Notes under the pieces: model-generated
Databases searched by the model: none
What the model saw: the letters and a program-made list of their open reading frames with translations, nothing else
Told to the model about the DNA's origin: nothing
Program-made: the position numbers and the translations under genes
Source: Flavobacterium sp. KMS
GTDB lineage: Bacteria > Bacteroidota > Bacteroidia > Flavobacteriales > Flavobacteriaceae
Assembly (NCBI RefSeq): GCF_000813005.1
Contig: NZ_JSYP01000028.1
Span: 1 to 62,344 of the forward strand
Direction: 5' to 3'
DNA: 62,344 nucleotides
Shown: in pieces, positions 55,065 to 62,344 of the stretch
Numbering within the stretch: position 1 is the first letter of the stretch
How the letters are laid out: every line of letters starts with the position of its first letter

Positions 55065-55334
55065 TTATTTTGGGATCTCAGATGGGAAGTTTGGGAAACC
55101 TCCAATCCAGAAACCTGCTAGTTGTCCTCTTTTCCATAAATCTTCCCAGCCGGGCTTTCCTGTAAATCTCCTACTGATTTTTATGTCGCCTTCAAAATCT
55201 ATTCCCGCGATTTCCTTTAAAACAAGGCTTTTTATACCTTCTTCAATTCTTTTCTTCTGATCTTTAGATAAATCAAGCCCTTCTAAGGATACTAAGAAGA
55301 TCGATTCTTCATCACTTTTTTTCTTTGCTGTCAT
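55065..55334 (-). CDS. Small 89-aa Tc-locus protein of unknown function
   Basis: This is a soluble, charged, helical N-terminal half (SLEGLDLSKDQKKRIEEGIK) followed by a basic stretch (KISRRFTGKPGWEDLWKR) and a Gly/Phe/Pro-rich tail (WIGGFPNFPSEIPK). It has no signal peptide and no Cys. The size and tail composition would allow a peptide precursor, but no modification enzyme gene is nearby, so this is speculation. It is separated from the SUKH gene by a strong hairpin and from the next gene by a perfect palindrome. Confidence 0.6.
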   Translation of the reverse strand: MTAKKKSDEESIFLVSLEGLDLSKDQKKRIEEGIKSLVLKEIAGIDFEGDIKISRRFTGKPGWEDLWKRGQLAGFWIGGFPNFPSEIPK

Positions 55335-55473
55335 AATTTAAAATTTTAAATGGTTAAAAAATATTGTGTTAAAAGTCTATGGTCATGAGACTCCTTTTAT
55401 CTTCTTAATTCATTGTTTTATATTTTTTGTACTCCATTTTTATTTAACTCTAATTATTGAAGATATTTTTCAT

Positions 55474-55502
55474 GAGAGCACAGATTGCAGCTCTGTGCTC
55501 TC
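55474..55502. repeat. Strong hairpin between SUKH-3 and the 89-aa gene
   Basis: GAGAGCACAGA (55474-55484) and TCTGTGCTCTC (55492-55502) form a perfect 11-bp stem with a 7-nt loop, followed by CGCGATG. No T run follows. The stem resembles the GCACAGA...GTGCTCTCG hairpin at 27538-27558, so it may be another member of that repeat family placed in the toxin cluster. Confidence 0.7.
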
Positions 55503-55526
55503 GCGATGTGTATTTATAACTAATTT

Positions 55527-55967
55527 TTAAATATCTATTCTTTCTATTTTACCCCCTGTAATAAGATTTTCAATCCCTTCCCGAATATCATTTCCTGCTA
55601 GAAATAATTCTTGATCAAGAACATATATTTTACCGTATTCATCAACTGCAAGAAAAAAATAACCTTCATTAACCTCACCAAGAGGACATAAAGAAACACC
55701 TAGCGCATCCGAAAATTCGATAAACCTGTCTTCTTCGCAATTAGCCAGAATAGGTAGAAACTGAATAGTACATTTGGCCATAAATTTTCCTTTACCTTTT
55801 TTATAATCGCCTATTCTTAAATTACCAAATTCATTTAGTATTTTTAGAGCAGCATCATGAAAATGGTATCTCTTTGGAAGTTTTACTTTATCTAATACTC
55901 TTCTGTTTTCATTCCATCCTGAATCCAACAGCATCTTAATCGATTCTTCTGAAAATGGTGTATCCAT
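55527..55967 (-). CDS. SUKH-3 family immunity protein
   Basis: This 146-aa cytosolic protein has the SUKH-3 pattern: FSEESIKMLLDSGWNENRRV, LKILNEFGNLRIG, ALGVSLCPLGEVNEGYFFLAVDEYGKIYVLD and GNDIREGIENLITGG. SUKH superfamily proteins protect producers of polymorphic toxins by binding the toxin tip, and comparative-genomics work links SUKH proteins with deaminase and nuclease toxins. The gene begins 21 bp after the stop of the TcB-TcC gene, whose tip is a predicted deaminase, so the cognate pair is very likely. Confidence 0.87.
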   Translation of the reverse strand: MDTPFSEESIKMLLDSGWNENRRVLDKVKLPKRYHFHDAALKILNEFGNLRIGDYKKGKGKFMAKCTIQFLPILANCEEDRFIEFSDALGVSLCPLGEVNEGYFFLAVDEYGKIYVLDQELFLAGNDIREGIENLITGGKIERIDI

Positions 55968-55988
55968 ATTAAAATTTTATTATCTTTC

Positions 55989-58900
55989 TTATTCAGCTCG
56001 AAGTGCTCTACCGACAACTCCGCCACGCAATTGATCAACAAATCTTCGAGTAACTCCCATTACTGCATTCGCATCTACTACGTTATGCATAGGAAGTAGT
56101 TGTTCACATGTGGGACAAGCTGGTATAGGAAGTCCATGATTAGCATTTCCAGCACTACGAACGAGTGCACTAGCCGAAACACTACCTCTTAATTCAGAAC
56201 CTGCCTCAATTAATTCAGTAAGAGATTGAGGCTCGGCGCATCTTGCATGCCCGACTCCAGTTCTACCACCAGCAGCTATTGTATCTAAGTTTCCTTGAAC
56301 ACCATTATCCAAAACTGGATTTGCCCTTCTCATACTACCAGCTACACTAACATTTCCATCTGTTGTTGCAATTGCTCCCACTGTTTGAGGTCTCGTACTA
56401 CCAGATAAACCTTGCACTGCATTTGCATGTTCTATTACTGCTGCTCTTGCTGCTAATACTCGTCTTGCTGCATCACCTCCTCTACCTGGAATAAGTGATG
56501 CAGCTCTTGTTCCTACACCTTCAGCACCTTGCTGTAATGCATTAAGAGACCTATTAATGGCTTGAGCAGGTCTTGCTACCTGTCTTCCAACTGCTGTAAC
56601 TACTCTACCTGTAGTTGAACTAGCAATACGTTGACCTGTTGAAGATATGGCTCTCCCAACTGTAGATGTTGCCACTCGTTGGGCTGTGGTTCTCGCGGCT
56701 CCAATTGCAGCAGCACCAACAGTTGTACTAGCGCCCGCCCCTATAGCTGCTGCCAATAGAGGGACAGCACCGCCAATTATTCCTCCAACAACTGCTCCTG
56801 CTGCTGCACCTTTGCCACCCTCACTCAATATTCTACCACCATCATAACGTTCATTTCCTAAACCTAAAGCACTATGATGTACAGTTTGACGTGTAGCTTC
56901 ACCTGCCAAACCTCCCGCCAAACCTCCTACAGTACCTGCAACTGCTCCAACTGCAGCTCCAGTTATCACGGCTCCCGTTAAGCCGGTTGCCCCAGCTGAT
57001 GCAACTGCTGCTGCTATTACTGGTCCAGCTGCCCCAGCTGTTGCGACTGTAAGAACTGTACCAACCACTACTACCGCTGTTATAACCGCAACCTCTCTCC
57101 AACCCCATTGTCCTGTAGGATCAGTTGTGTTAATTGGATTATTCCGTACATAGATATAAACATTCACCCCATCTCCAATCCCAACGGGGTCACTACTCAA
57201 CCACCTTCCCAACCAGGGCAAATAATATCGTGCGCTATGATATTCTAATCCCGTTTCTTCATCACGCTCCATACCTGTATAACGATAGCGTTTAGCTGCC
57301 GCTTTAATAGATGCATTTATAGCTTGATATGCGGTTGTTCCAAAGGGATGATACTCTTCGTAAGAGATAATATCACCAGTTTCATTAAGTTCTAAAGCAG
57401 AAGATCCTAAATGATTATGTAACTGGTAACGTGTAGTAAATTCAGTCGATGTTCTGCCAAAGGGAATACCCAAAATATATTTAGGTTTAGTTTCCATATC
57501 TATCATTACAAAACGATGTCCTCCATCCATCAAACTCAAACTGATTCTCTCTAATCCGGCATCGGCACCACTATGGCTTTTATATAATTCGTAACCTGAA
57601 TTATAAATACGTTCGTTTTTTAATGTGGGGATTTCTCCCTCATTGGCAGTATTCTCGGTTATTTTTCTGATGCGTTCTCCCTGTCCGTCGTATTGATAAT
57701 AAGTAGTTTCTGGTGTACCGCCATCAGTCCGTTTTTGCTTAATGGTCTTAATTAATTCTTCTTTATAATTCCAACCCATTTCCTGTAAATGAGGTAATGT
57801 GGTTATAAAACCGTGCTGCGCATGATGTGGGTACGTAAACATTTCACCACCTACCTGTGTCATTTTCAATCGATTATTACTGGTTTCATAAGTATAATCG
57901 CGTGTCCAATTATTACCAGCTGCAACATGTTTCATCTGCATCATATTTCCCACTTTATCGTAACGATAATTTTGAGTGTAATTTCGAATAGCCATTGGGT
58001 CACTAGGATTTAATTGGTGCATAAAAGGAGCATCATTCCAATTGTCTTGGCCATTTATCGTTAGTGCAGCATTATTTTCTCTTCCGCTTGCTGCTATTAA
58101 TCGATATAATGCGTCATAGGTATATTCTGAAATACCTGTTACTTTTTGGTTGTTAAAAAATACAACAGGTATATTTCTGTCTTCTATATGAGTAAGATTT
58201 CCAATAGGATCGTATGTATAATAACAATTCTGCAATAGCTCATTATTCTGACGTTTACTTTCCAATCGTTTAATATGGAACGTTTCTTTATCGTAATAAA
58301 ATTTAGTGGTTACATTATTTCCGTAAACAATTTTATTCCGTTGGCCTTTTTCATTGTAATCAATATTCTTGATATAGGTATTTGCCTGTACTTTATCAGG
58401 ATGCAACACACTCTCACTATCTAATAAACCTGCCTCGTTATAAAAAGGAGTAATAACACTACCGTCAGGTGCAATTTGCTTGATAATACGTCCCAATGCA
58501 TCGGTATCTGTAATAAAAGTGAAAGATTGATTTTCTAAATCATCGACTAAATTATCATCGATCCAATTGGCGACTTCTTTATATTTTTTAAAAAGTGTTC
58601 TTTTTGTACTTGTTGATTTTCCTTGAAAGTTATAGCTGGGTGTTTCTATTACGCCACCCGTATCATAATGCTTCCAAATCTTTCCTTTTAAATTTTTAAG
58701 GAGGGCATCAGGCTGTTCTTCTCCATAAATTATTTTATCAAATATGTGATTTAAGGCGACTACTTCATCTCCACCTAAAACCATGCTGTAAAGGGGTCTG
58801 TGCAGTGTGTCATAAAAATATTGAAACTCATATTCTCGTTCGTCCCAAGTGCGTAACGGTTTACCCAAAATATTTATTAATAACCAACGTTGCCCAGCAT

Positions 58901-61900
58901 CCATACTTTGCTGGTATACTTTGTTCCCCAACATGTCATATTTGTACTCCATGACCGCATTAAATCGTGCGTCGATTACTGAATGCAAATTGCCTTCGGT
59001 GTCTAATTTTAATCGTGTATATTGTAATTCGTCAATGCTTGTTACTGCATTTTTATTGTTTTCTACAGATAGAATTGGTCTTCCTAAGGTGTCATAATAC
59101 TGAACGCTGGGAGTATCTGCGTGCTTTTCGGCTTTTAATGCCGCTTGTTGTTCTTTTAAGTCATTGATAAACTCTGGATGTGCAATATTGGTTCTTTTTT
59201 TATACCATTCACTTTCCAATACACAATCGTTAGGATCATACATACTTACTTTCCAACTATCAAAAATAACTTTTGACAATGTACCGTTTGGCATTTCTGT
59301 TTTTATCAATCGTCCAACTGCATCGTAATACATGATGGCTGTTACTCCGGTTTCAACCAATTCTTTTAGATCTTCAAACTGATGCGTTGTCGAAAAATAA
59401 GGTTCATATTGTTTTACAGCATTACCTTTGTTGTTTTTGATGGTTCTGCCGTTGCCAATCCAACGAAGTTGTTTAGGTAGACTTGCTGATGTATCTGTTT
59501 CCGAAATAGTAATCGTATTATCCGGGAGCACAATAACATTTTTGGCAAGTCCAGGTTCTGCCTGTACTTTCTTCATTATTACTTCTCCTAAACCATTAGA
59601 GTATTCAAAGCCGATTTGAACAGGTGAATTGTTGTTTTGTTTATAATGTTGCTCTCTACTTATTGACGCTACTACAGCAGGTTTACCAGAATTGATATAA
59701 GTATCAAAATCATAGACAAATCTTGACGTTGCTTTATTCAATAAGTCTTTCCCAATATTGGTTAAATCTACAGAATCGGAAGCCTGAAAGAAGTTATTAA
59801 TCAATAGTGATTCGGCTGCATCTGTTATTTCGGTTAAATCGGTCAATTCATCCGCTTCATTTCCCTTACCCATTATTGCAACAGCTTTTATCAAACCTAA
59901 TTCATCTGTTATTACTTCTGATAAGTTGGTATTTATATCACTCATCCGCTGAGGCGATAGTGTTCGGAAATTAAATAAATCCACTTTAACCATGTTCCCT
60001 ATTGCGTCTTCGGTTTCTTCTATAAACAGAAAATAATTCCCATAGTATTTTACTTTTGTTAGGGCTCCATAAGGATCTGTGTAAGATATTGGTACATAAA
60101 ATCTTTTGCTTGCATCTATCACAGCTTCTACATCTGCTAGAAATTGTATCGTACCAGAACGTACCCACCAATTGGCATCTTCTAAACCACTTTCATTTAA
60201 TGCGTGAGTAAACTTGCCTTCTAACATTAAATTTTGAAGTGCCCAATCATCTGTTTTTTCATGGTAAATATGTTGCAATAAATCGGGAGTATATGCTAAC
60301 TGATAACTCTCAAACGGCATGGCTAAGGATTCTAATTTATACAAAGCCAAGGCACTTTTTAAATCATTGCTTCTGTAAATCGTTTTGGTGTGTTCTATCA
60401 ATCGCTTTTGCGATAAACCAGGGGTTGTTGGTTTATCTATTTCATGATATAAAGCTGTTGCTGATTTTACTTCGGTGAGTATTTCATTAAAATCATTGGG
60501 TATATAAAATGCATTTGCTTTTGGTACATTTTTTAGTTCATATGTTTTTGCCTCTGAAGGCAATCGCAATCGAAGTGTATCAGCATTAATGACATCATTT
60601 GTAAACTGATTTTGTGTATAGATAATAACAGTTTTATTTTGCTCTTGCTGTGTTTCGACAGGAAGAGTTACATCAGTTAACAATCGCGGGTAGACAACCG
60701 CAGCAGACTCTAATACATTGCCGTATTTATCTAGCTTAATGTTTAAATTATGAGCAATTCGTGGATCTTCAGGGTTGCGTTCGTAGTTATAAGTTATAGC
60801 TTCATTTTCTTTAACTATAAAAATGGCATGTTTGTTTTTTCCTTTGGGCTGTAGTAATTCAATAACATAATTATGTGAAGCTACAGAAAAAGGAATAAGC
60901 TCTTTTCTTTTTGCTTCTGCTGTGTTTTCAAAATTAATAGCATCTTTTGCAAAAATTTCAGAGCGTAAACTCATGCCTTTACAGGCTCGGAGTGCCTCAC
61001 ACCATTCTTGAGCAGAAAGGTGATTAAGTATAGTTGGTTGAACCTCGGGAGCGGCTATCAATCGGGCATCTTGCAGGGGAATTTCATGATGAATAACATC
61101 AAATCCATTGCGAGACATTTCTTCATACCAGTATTCTTTCGAAAATTGAGTCAGAATTTTATCCTTTTCTAAAAAAGCCCCGGTATGATTCCAGGTTTTA
61201 GAAACGACTGGCTCCTGATGCAATGATTTTTCTACAATGTTAGTGGCATTACTCTTTTTCCAATGTTCAAAACTCTCGGCATCAATTTGTTCTACCATGC
61301 CAAAACCTCTGAACTCCATTTCTGAATGATCATAATAGCCATGATGGTATTTGTATTCGCTTACAAATTTGTAGCCTGATATTTTATCTTCGGTGGTGGT
61401 TTTGGAAACACAATGTACGGGGAAATGCAATTTAGTTATCCAAGGCTTTCCTGCCAACTTATCTTCGATGTAAAATTTAGTCGAGGGTGTATATTCTAAT
61501 GATACTTCTTTCCCAAAATTGTTTTTATAGGAAACCATGATGTGTGGTTTCTTACTGTTCATTAGGTCAATATACTTTAATGGAGAGGAAGTGTTTTTTG
61601 ATAATATGCTGGACCATACAATACACGCAACGCCATTGCCTAATAAATCGGTTACAGTAATTTTAGCATGGGAATCGATTTCTGGAAAGGAGTCTATCTC
61701 AAACGGAGTTGTACTAAAACGGTTGCCACTTAGGTTTTTCCAGCAAGTAAATTTGTTTTTACCCAAATAGATGATGTCTGTTGTTCCAGAACCATCAATA
61801 TCTGCGAGTTTTATAAAGGAAGGGTTAAAATCGTTCTCACTATCAAAAATTGGTGGATTATCCAATGCTACTTTTGCACCAAATTTTCCGTAACCCATAT

Positions 61901-62344
61901 TTGGCCAATAACAGATCTCATCATTTCGAATCCTTAAAATGTCTGTCATACCATCACCTGACATATCTGCTAGATAAATTGTTTGCTTTGCATCGGCAAA
62001 AACAATATGCGGGCCAGCTTCTTCGTCAAACGATTTAGATGTTCTTTGTGCAGCTGAAAAACCATTTCTACCTTCAGAAGCATACCATGTAAAAACCTGA
62101 TCTTCTGAAATAACTACTTCGGGTTTTCCATCACCATTCAGATCCAGCATTCGAGTATTGGGATTGTTAAAATCAATATTTGGAATCGCCTTAAACGAGC
62201 GAAATCCCTGCCATGCATTATCGTCATCCAATTCAAAATAACCTTTAGGTTCGGTATTGAAACTGACTAGTTGTTTACCACCGTCTGCATCTAAATCTAC
62301 TAGTTGCATCCTACTACCCAATCCTGAAAAAGCAGGTTTAGGGG
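55989..62344 (-). CDS. Fused TcB-TcC (SpvB-RHS) toxin with C-terminal deaminase domain, N-terminus beyond window
   Basis: The frame is open to the right edge (KPAFSGL... precedes the first in-window Met), so the 5' end is missing. Visible order: TcB/SpvB and FG-GAP-like blades (LADMSGDGMTDILRIRNDEICYWPN, LADIDGSGTTDIIYLG), TcB middle domain, long RHS/YD shell, RHS core RYTGMERDEETGLEYHSARYY with GRWLSSDP (about 57180-57295), and DPTGQWG at 57102-57122. After it comes a variable tip of 371 residues: a Gly/Ala-zipper hydrophobic part, then a deaminase-like domain with HARCAEP (56229-56249) and PACPTCE (56103-56123), the zinc-binding motifs of YwqJ-like deaminases. In Tc toxins the BC shell self-cleaves before the tip and TcA injects the tip. 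TcB and TcC are fused here. SUKH-3 immunity follows. Confidence 0.92.
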   Translation of the reverse strand, partial: PKPAFSGLGSRMQLVDLDADGGKQLVSFNTEPKGYFELDDDNAWQGFRSFKAIPNIDFNNPNTRMLDLNGDGKPEVVISEDQVFTWYASEGRNGFSAAQRTSKSFDEEAGPHIVFADAKQTIYLADMSGDGMTDILRIRNDEICYWPNMGYGKFGAKVALDNPPIFDSENDFNPSFIKLADIDGSGTTDIIYLGKNKFTCWKNLSGNRFSTTPFEIDSFPEIDSHAKITVTDLLGNGVACIVWSSILSKNTSSPLKYIDLMNSKKPHIMVSYKNNFGKEVSLEYTPSTKFYIEDKLAGKPWITKLHFPVHCVSKTTTEDKISGYKFVSEYKYHHGYYDHSEMEFRGFGMVEQIDAESFEHWKKSNATNIVEKSLHQEPVVSKTWNHTGAFLEKDKILTQFSKEYWYEEMSRNGFDVIHHEIPLQDARLIAAPEVQPTILNHLSAQEWCEALRACKGMSLRSEIFAKDAINFENTAEAKRKELIPFSVASHNYVIELLQPKGKNKHAIFIVKENEAITYNYERNPEDPRIAHNLNIKLDKYGNVLESAAVVYPRLLTDVTLPVETQQEQNKTVIIYTQNQFTNDVINADTLRLRLPSEAKTYELKNVPKANAFYIPNDFNEILTEVKSATALYHEIDKPTTPGLSQKRLIEHTKTIYRSNDLKSALALYKLESLAMPFESYQLAYTPDLLQHIYHEKTDDWALQNLMLEGKFTHALNESGLEDANWWVRSGTIQFLADVEAVIDASKRFYVPISYTDPYGALTKVKYYGNYFLFIEETEDAIGNMVKVDLFNFRTLSPQRMSDINTNLSEVITDELGLIKAVAIMGKGNEADELTDLTEITDAAESLLINNFFQASDSVDLTNIGKDLLNKATSRFVYDFDTYINSGKPAVVASISREQHYKQNNNSPVQIGFEYSNGLGEVIMKKVQAEPGLAKNVIVLPDNTITISETDTSASLPKQLRWIGNGRTIKNNKGNAVKQYEPYFSTTHQFEDLKELVETGVTAIMYYDAVGRLIKTEMPNGTLSKVIFDSWKVSMYDPNDCVLESEWYKKRTNIAHPEFINDLKEQQAALKAEKHADTPSVQYYDTLGRPILSVENNKNAVTSIDELQYTRLKLDTEGNLHSVIDARFNAVMEYKYDMLGNKVYQQSMDAGQRWLLINILGKPLRTWDEREYEFQYFYDTLHRPLYSMVLGGDEVVALNHIFDKIIYGEEQPDALLKNLKGKIWKHYDTGGVIETPSYNFQGKSTSTKRTLFKKYKEVANWIDDNLVDDLENQSFTFITDTDALGRIIKQIAPDGSVITPFYNEAGLLDSESVLHPDKVQANTYIKNIDYNEKGQRNKIVYGNNVTTKFYYDKETFHIKRLESKRQNNELLQNCYYTYDPIGNLTHIEDRNIPVVFFNNQKVTGISEYTYDALYRLIAASGRENNAALTINGQDNWNDAPFMHQLNPSDPMAIRNYTQNYRYDKVGNMMQMKHVAAGNNWTRDYTYETSNNRLKMTQVGGEMFTYPHHAQHGFITTLPHLQEMGWNYKEELIKTIKQKRTDGGTPETTYYQYDGQGERIRKITENTANEGEIPTLKNERIYNSGYELYKSHSGADAGLERISLSLMDGGHRFVMIDMETKPKYILGIPFGRTSTEFTTRYQLHNHLGSSALELNETGDIISYEEYHPFGTTAYQAINASIKAAAKRYRYTGMERDEETGLEYHSARYYLPWLGRWLSSDPVGIGDGVNVYIYVRNNPINTTDPTGQWGWREVAVITAVVVVGTVLTVATAGAAGPVIAAAVASAGATGLTGAVITGAAVGAVAGTVGGLAGGLAGEATRQTVHHSALGLGNERYDGGRILSEGGKGAAAGAVVGGIIGGAVPLLAAAIGAGASTTVGAAAIGAARTTAQRVATSTVGRAISSTGQRIASSTTGRVVTAVGRQVARPAQAINRSLNALQQGAEGVGTRAASLIPGRGGDAARRVLAARAAVIEHANAVQGLSGSTRPQTVGAIATTDGNVSVAGSMRRANPVLDNGVQGNLDTIAAGGRTGVGHARCAEPQSLTELIEAGSELRGSVSASALVRSAGNANHGLPIPACPTCEQLLPMHNVVDANAVMGVTRRFVDQLRGGVVGRALRAE

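Noticed and set aside
55065..55334. 89-aa protein as a RiPP precursor
   Set aside because: No double-Gly leader, no Cys and no modification or peptide-export genes nearby; kept only as an unknown protein.
56647..57108. Ala/Pro-rich and Gly/Ser-rich open frames opposite or alongside the TcC tip
   Set aside because: They are shadows of the repetitive Gly/Ala-zipper coding sequence of the toxin gene in other frames and lack any start context.

Overview
The window looks like the chromosome of a Flavobacterium-type member of the Bacteroidota. It is AT-rich. It encodes proteins of the type IX secretion (T9SS)/gliding world: a huge repeat adhesin, a metalloprotease-adhesin with a type-B T9SS sorting domain, and a PorP/SprF partner. 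Several genes carry the Bacteroidota promoter box TAnnTTTG. No rRNA, tRNA or CRISPR array was seen.

Layout. 1-3518 (minus) is the N-terminal part of a giant secreted repeat protein that runs off the left edge; a 59-aa small ORF precedes it. 4.4-6.7 kb (minus) holds a periplasmic catalase and an exported ankyrin protein, the classic katA/ankB pair. 7.0-12.6 kb (plus) carries an isochorismatase-fold hydrolase, two AraC regulators, a MATE and an MFS exporter. 12.7-18.4 kb (plus) is a compact efflux operon: DUF6268 outer-membrane protein, DUF2141 protein, ABC ATPase, HlyD-type lipoprotein adaptor, FtsX-type permease and TolC-type channel, closed by a clear terminator. 18.5-21.7 kb has a signal-less chitin-type lytic polysaccharide monooxygenase (LPMO) and an unrecognised 319-aa protein. 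21.9-31.4 kb is patchy accessory DNA: a truncated TruC pseudouridine synthase, an IS1-family remnant, two families of hairpin repeats, a YD-repeat-like protein, a GH36 alpha-galactosidase of unlike base composition, a TonB-C lipoprotein, an orphan toxin-like protein followed by two paralogous membrane-anchored proteins, DUF1826 and a histone H1-like small protein. 31.4-36.5 kb has an amino acid permease and pyruvate carboxylase. 37.2-43.2 kb is the metalloprotease-adhesin/SprF pair, then a luciferase-like monooxygenase.

The most striking part is 44.8-62.3 kb (minus), a Tc (ABC) toxin locus. In transcription order it holds a fused TcB-TcC protein (its N-terminus lies beyond the window) ending in a predicted zinc deaminase, a SUKH-3 immunity protein, an 89-aa unknown protein, a cysteine-rich 137-aa protein, a zinc-ribbon 157-aa protein, and a 3052-aa TcA-type pore/translocation subunit with an unusual cysteine/aspartate-rich insertion. 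Tc complexes are known mainly as anti-insect toxins. Coupling one to a deaminase warhead with its own immunity gene suggests a cargo that can act on bacterial or universal targets, with the producer needing protection. The signal-less chitin-active LPMO at 18.5 kb could be a functional companion, but it is 25 kb away and this is inference only.
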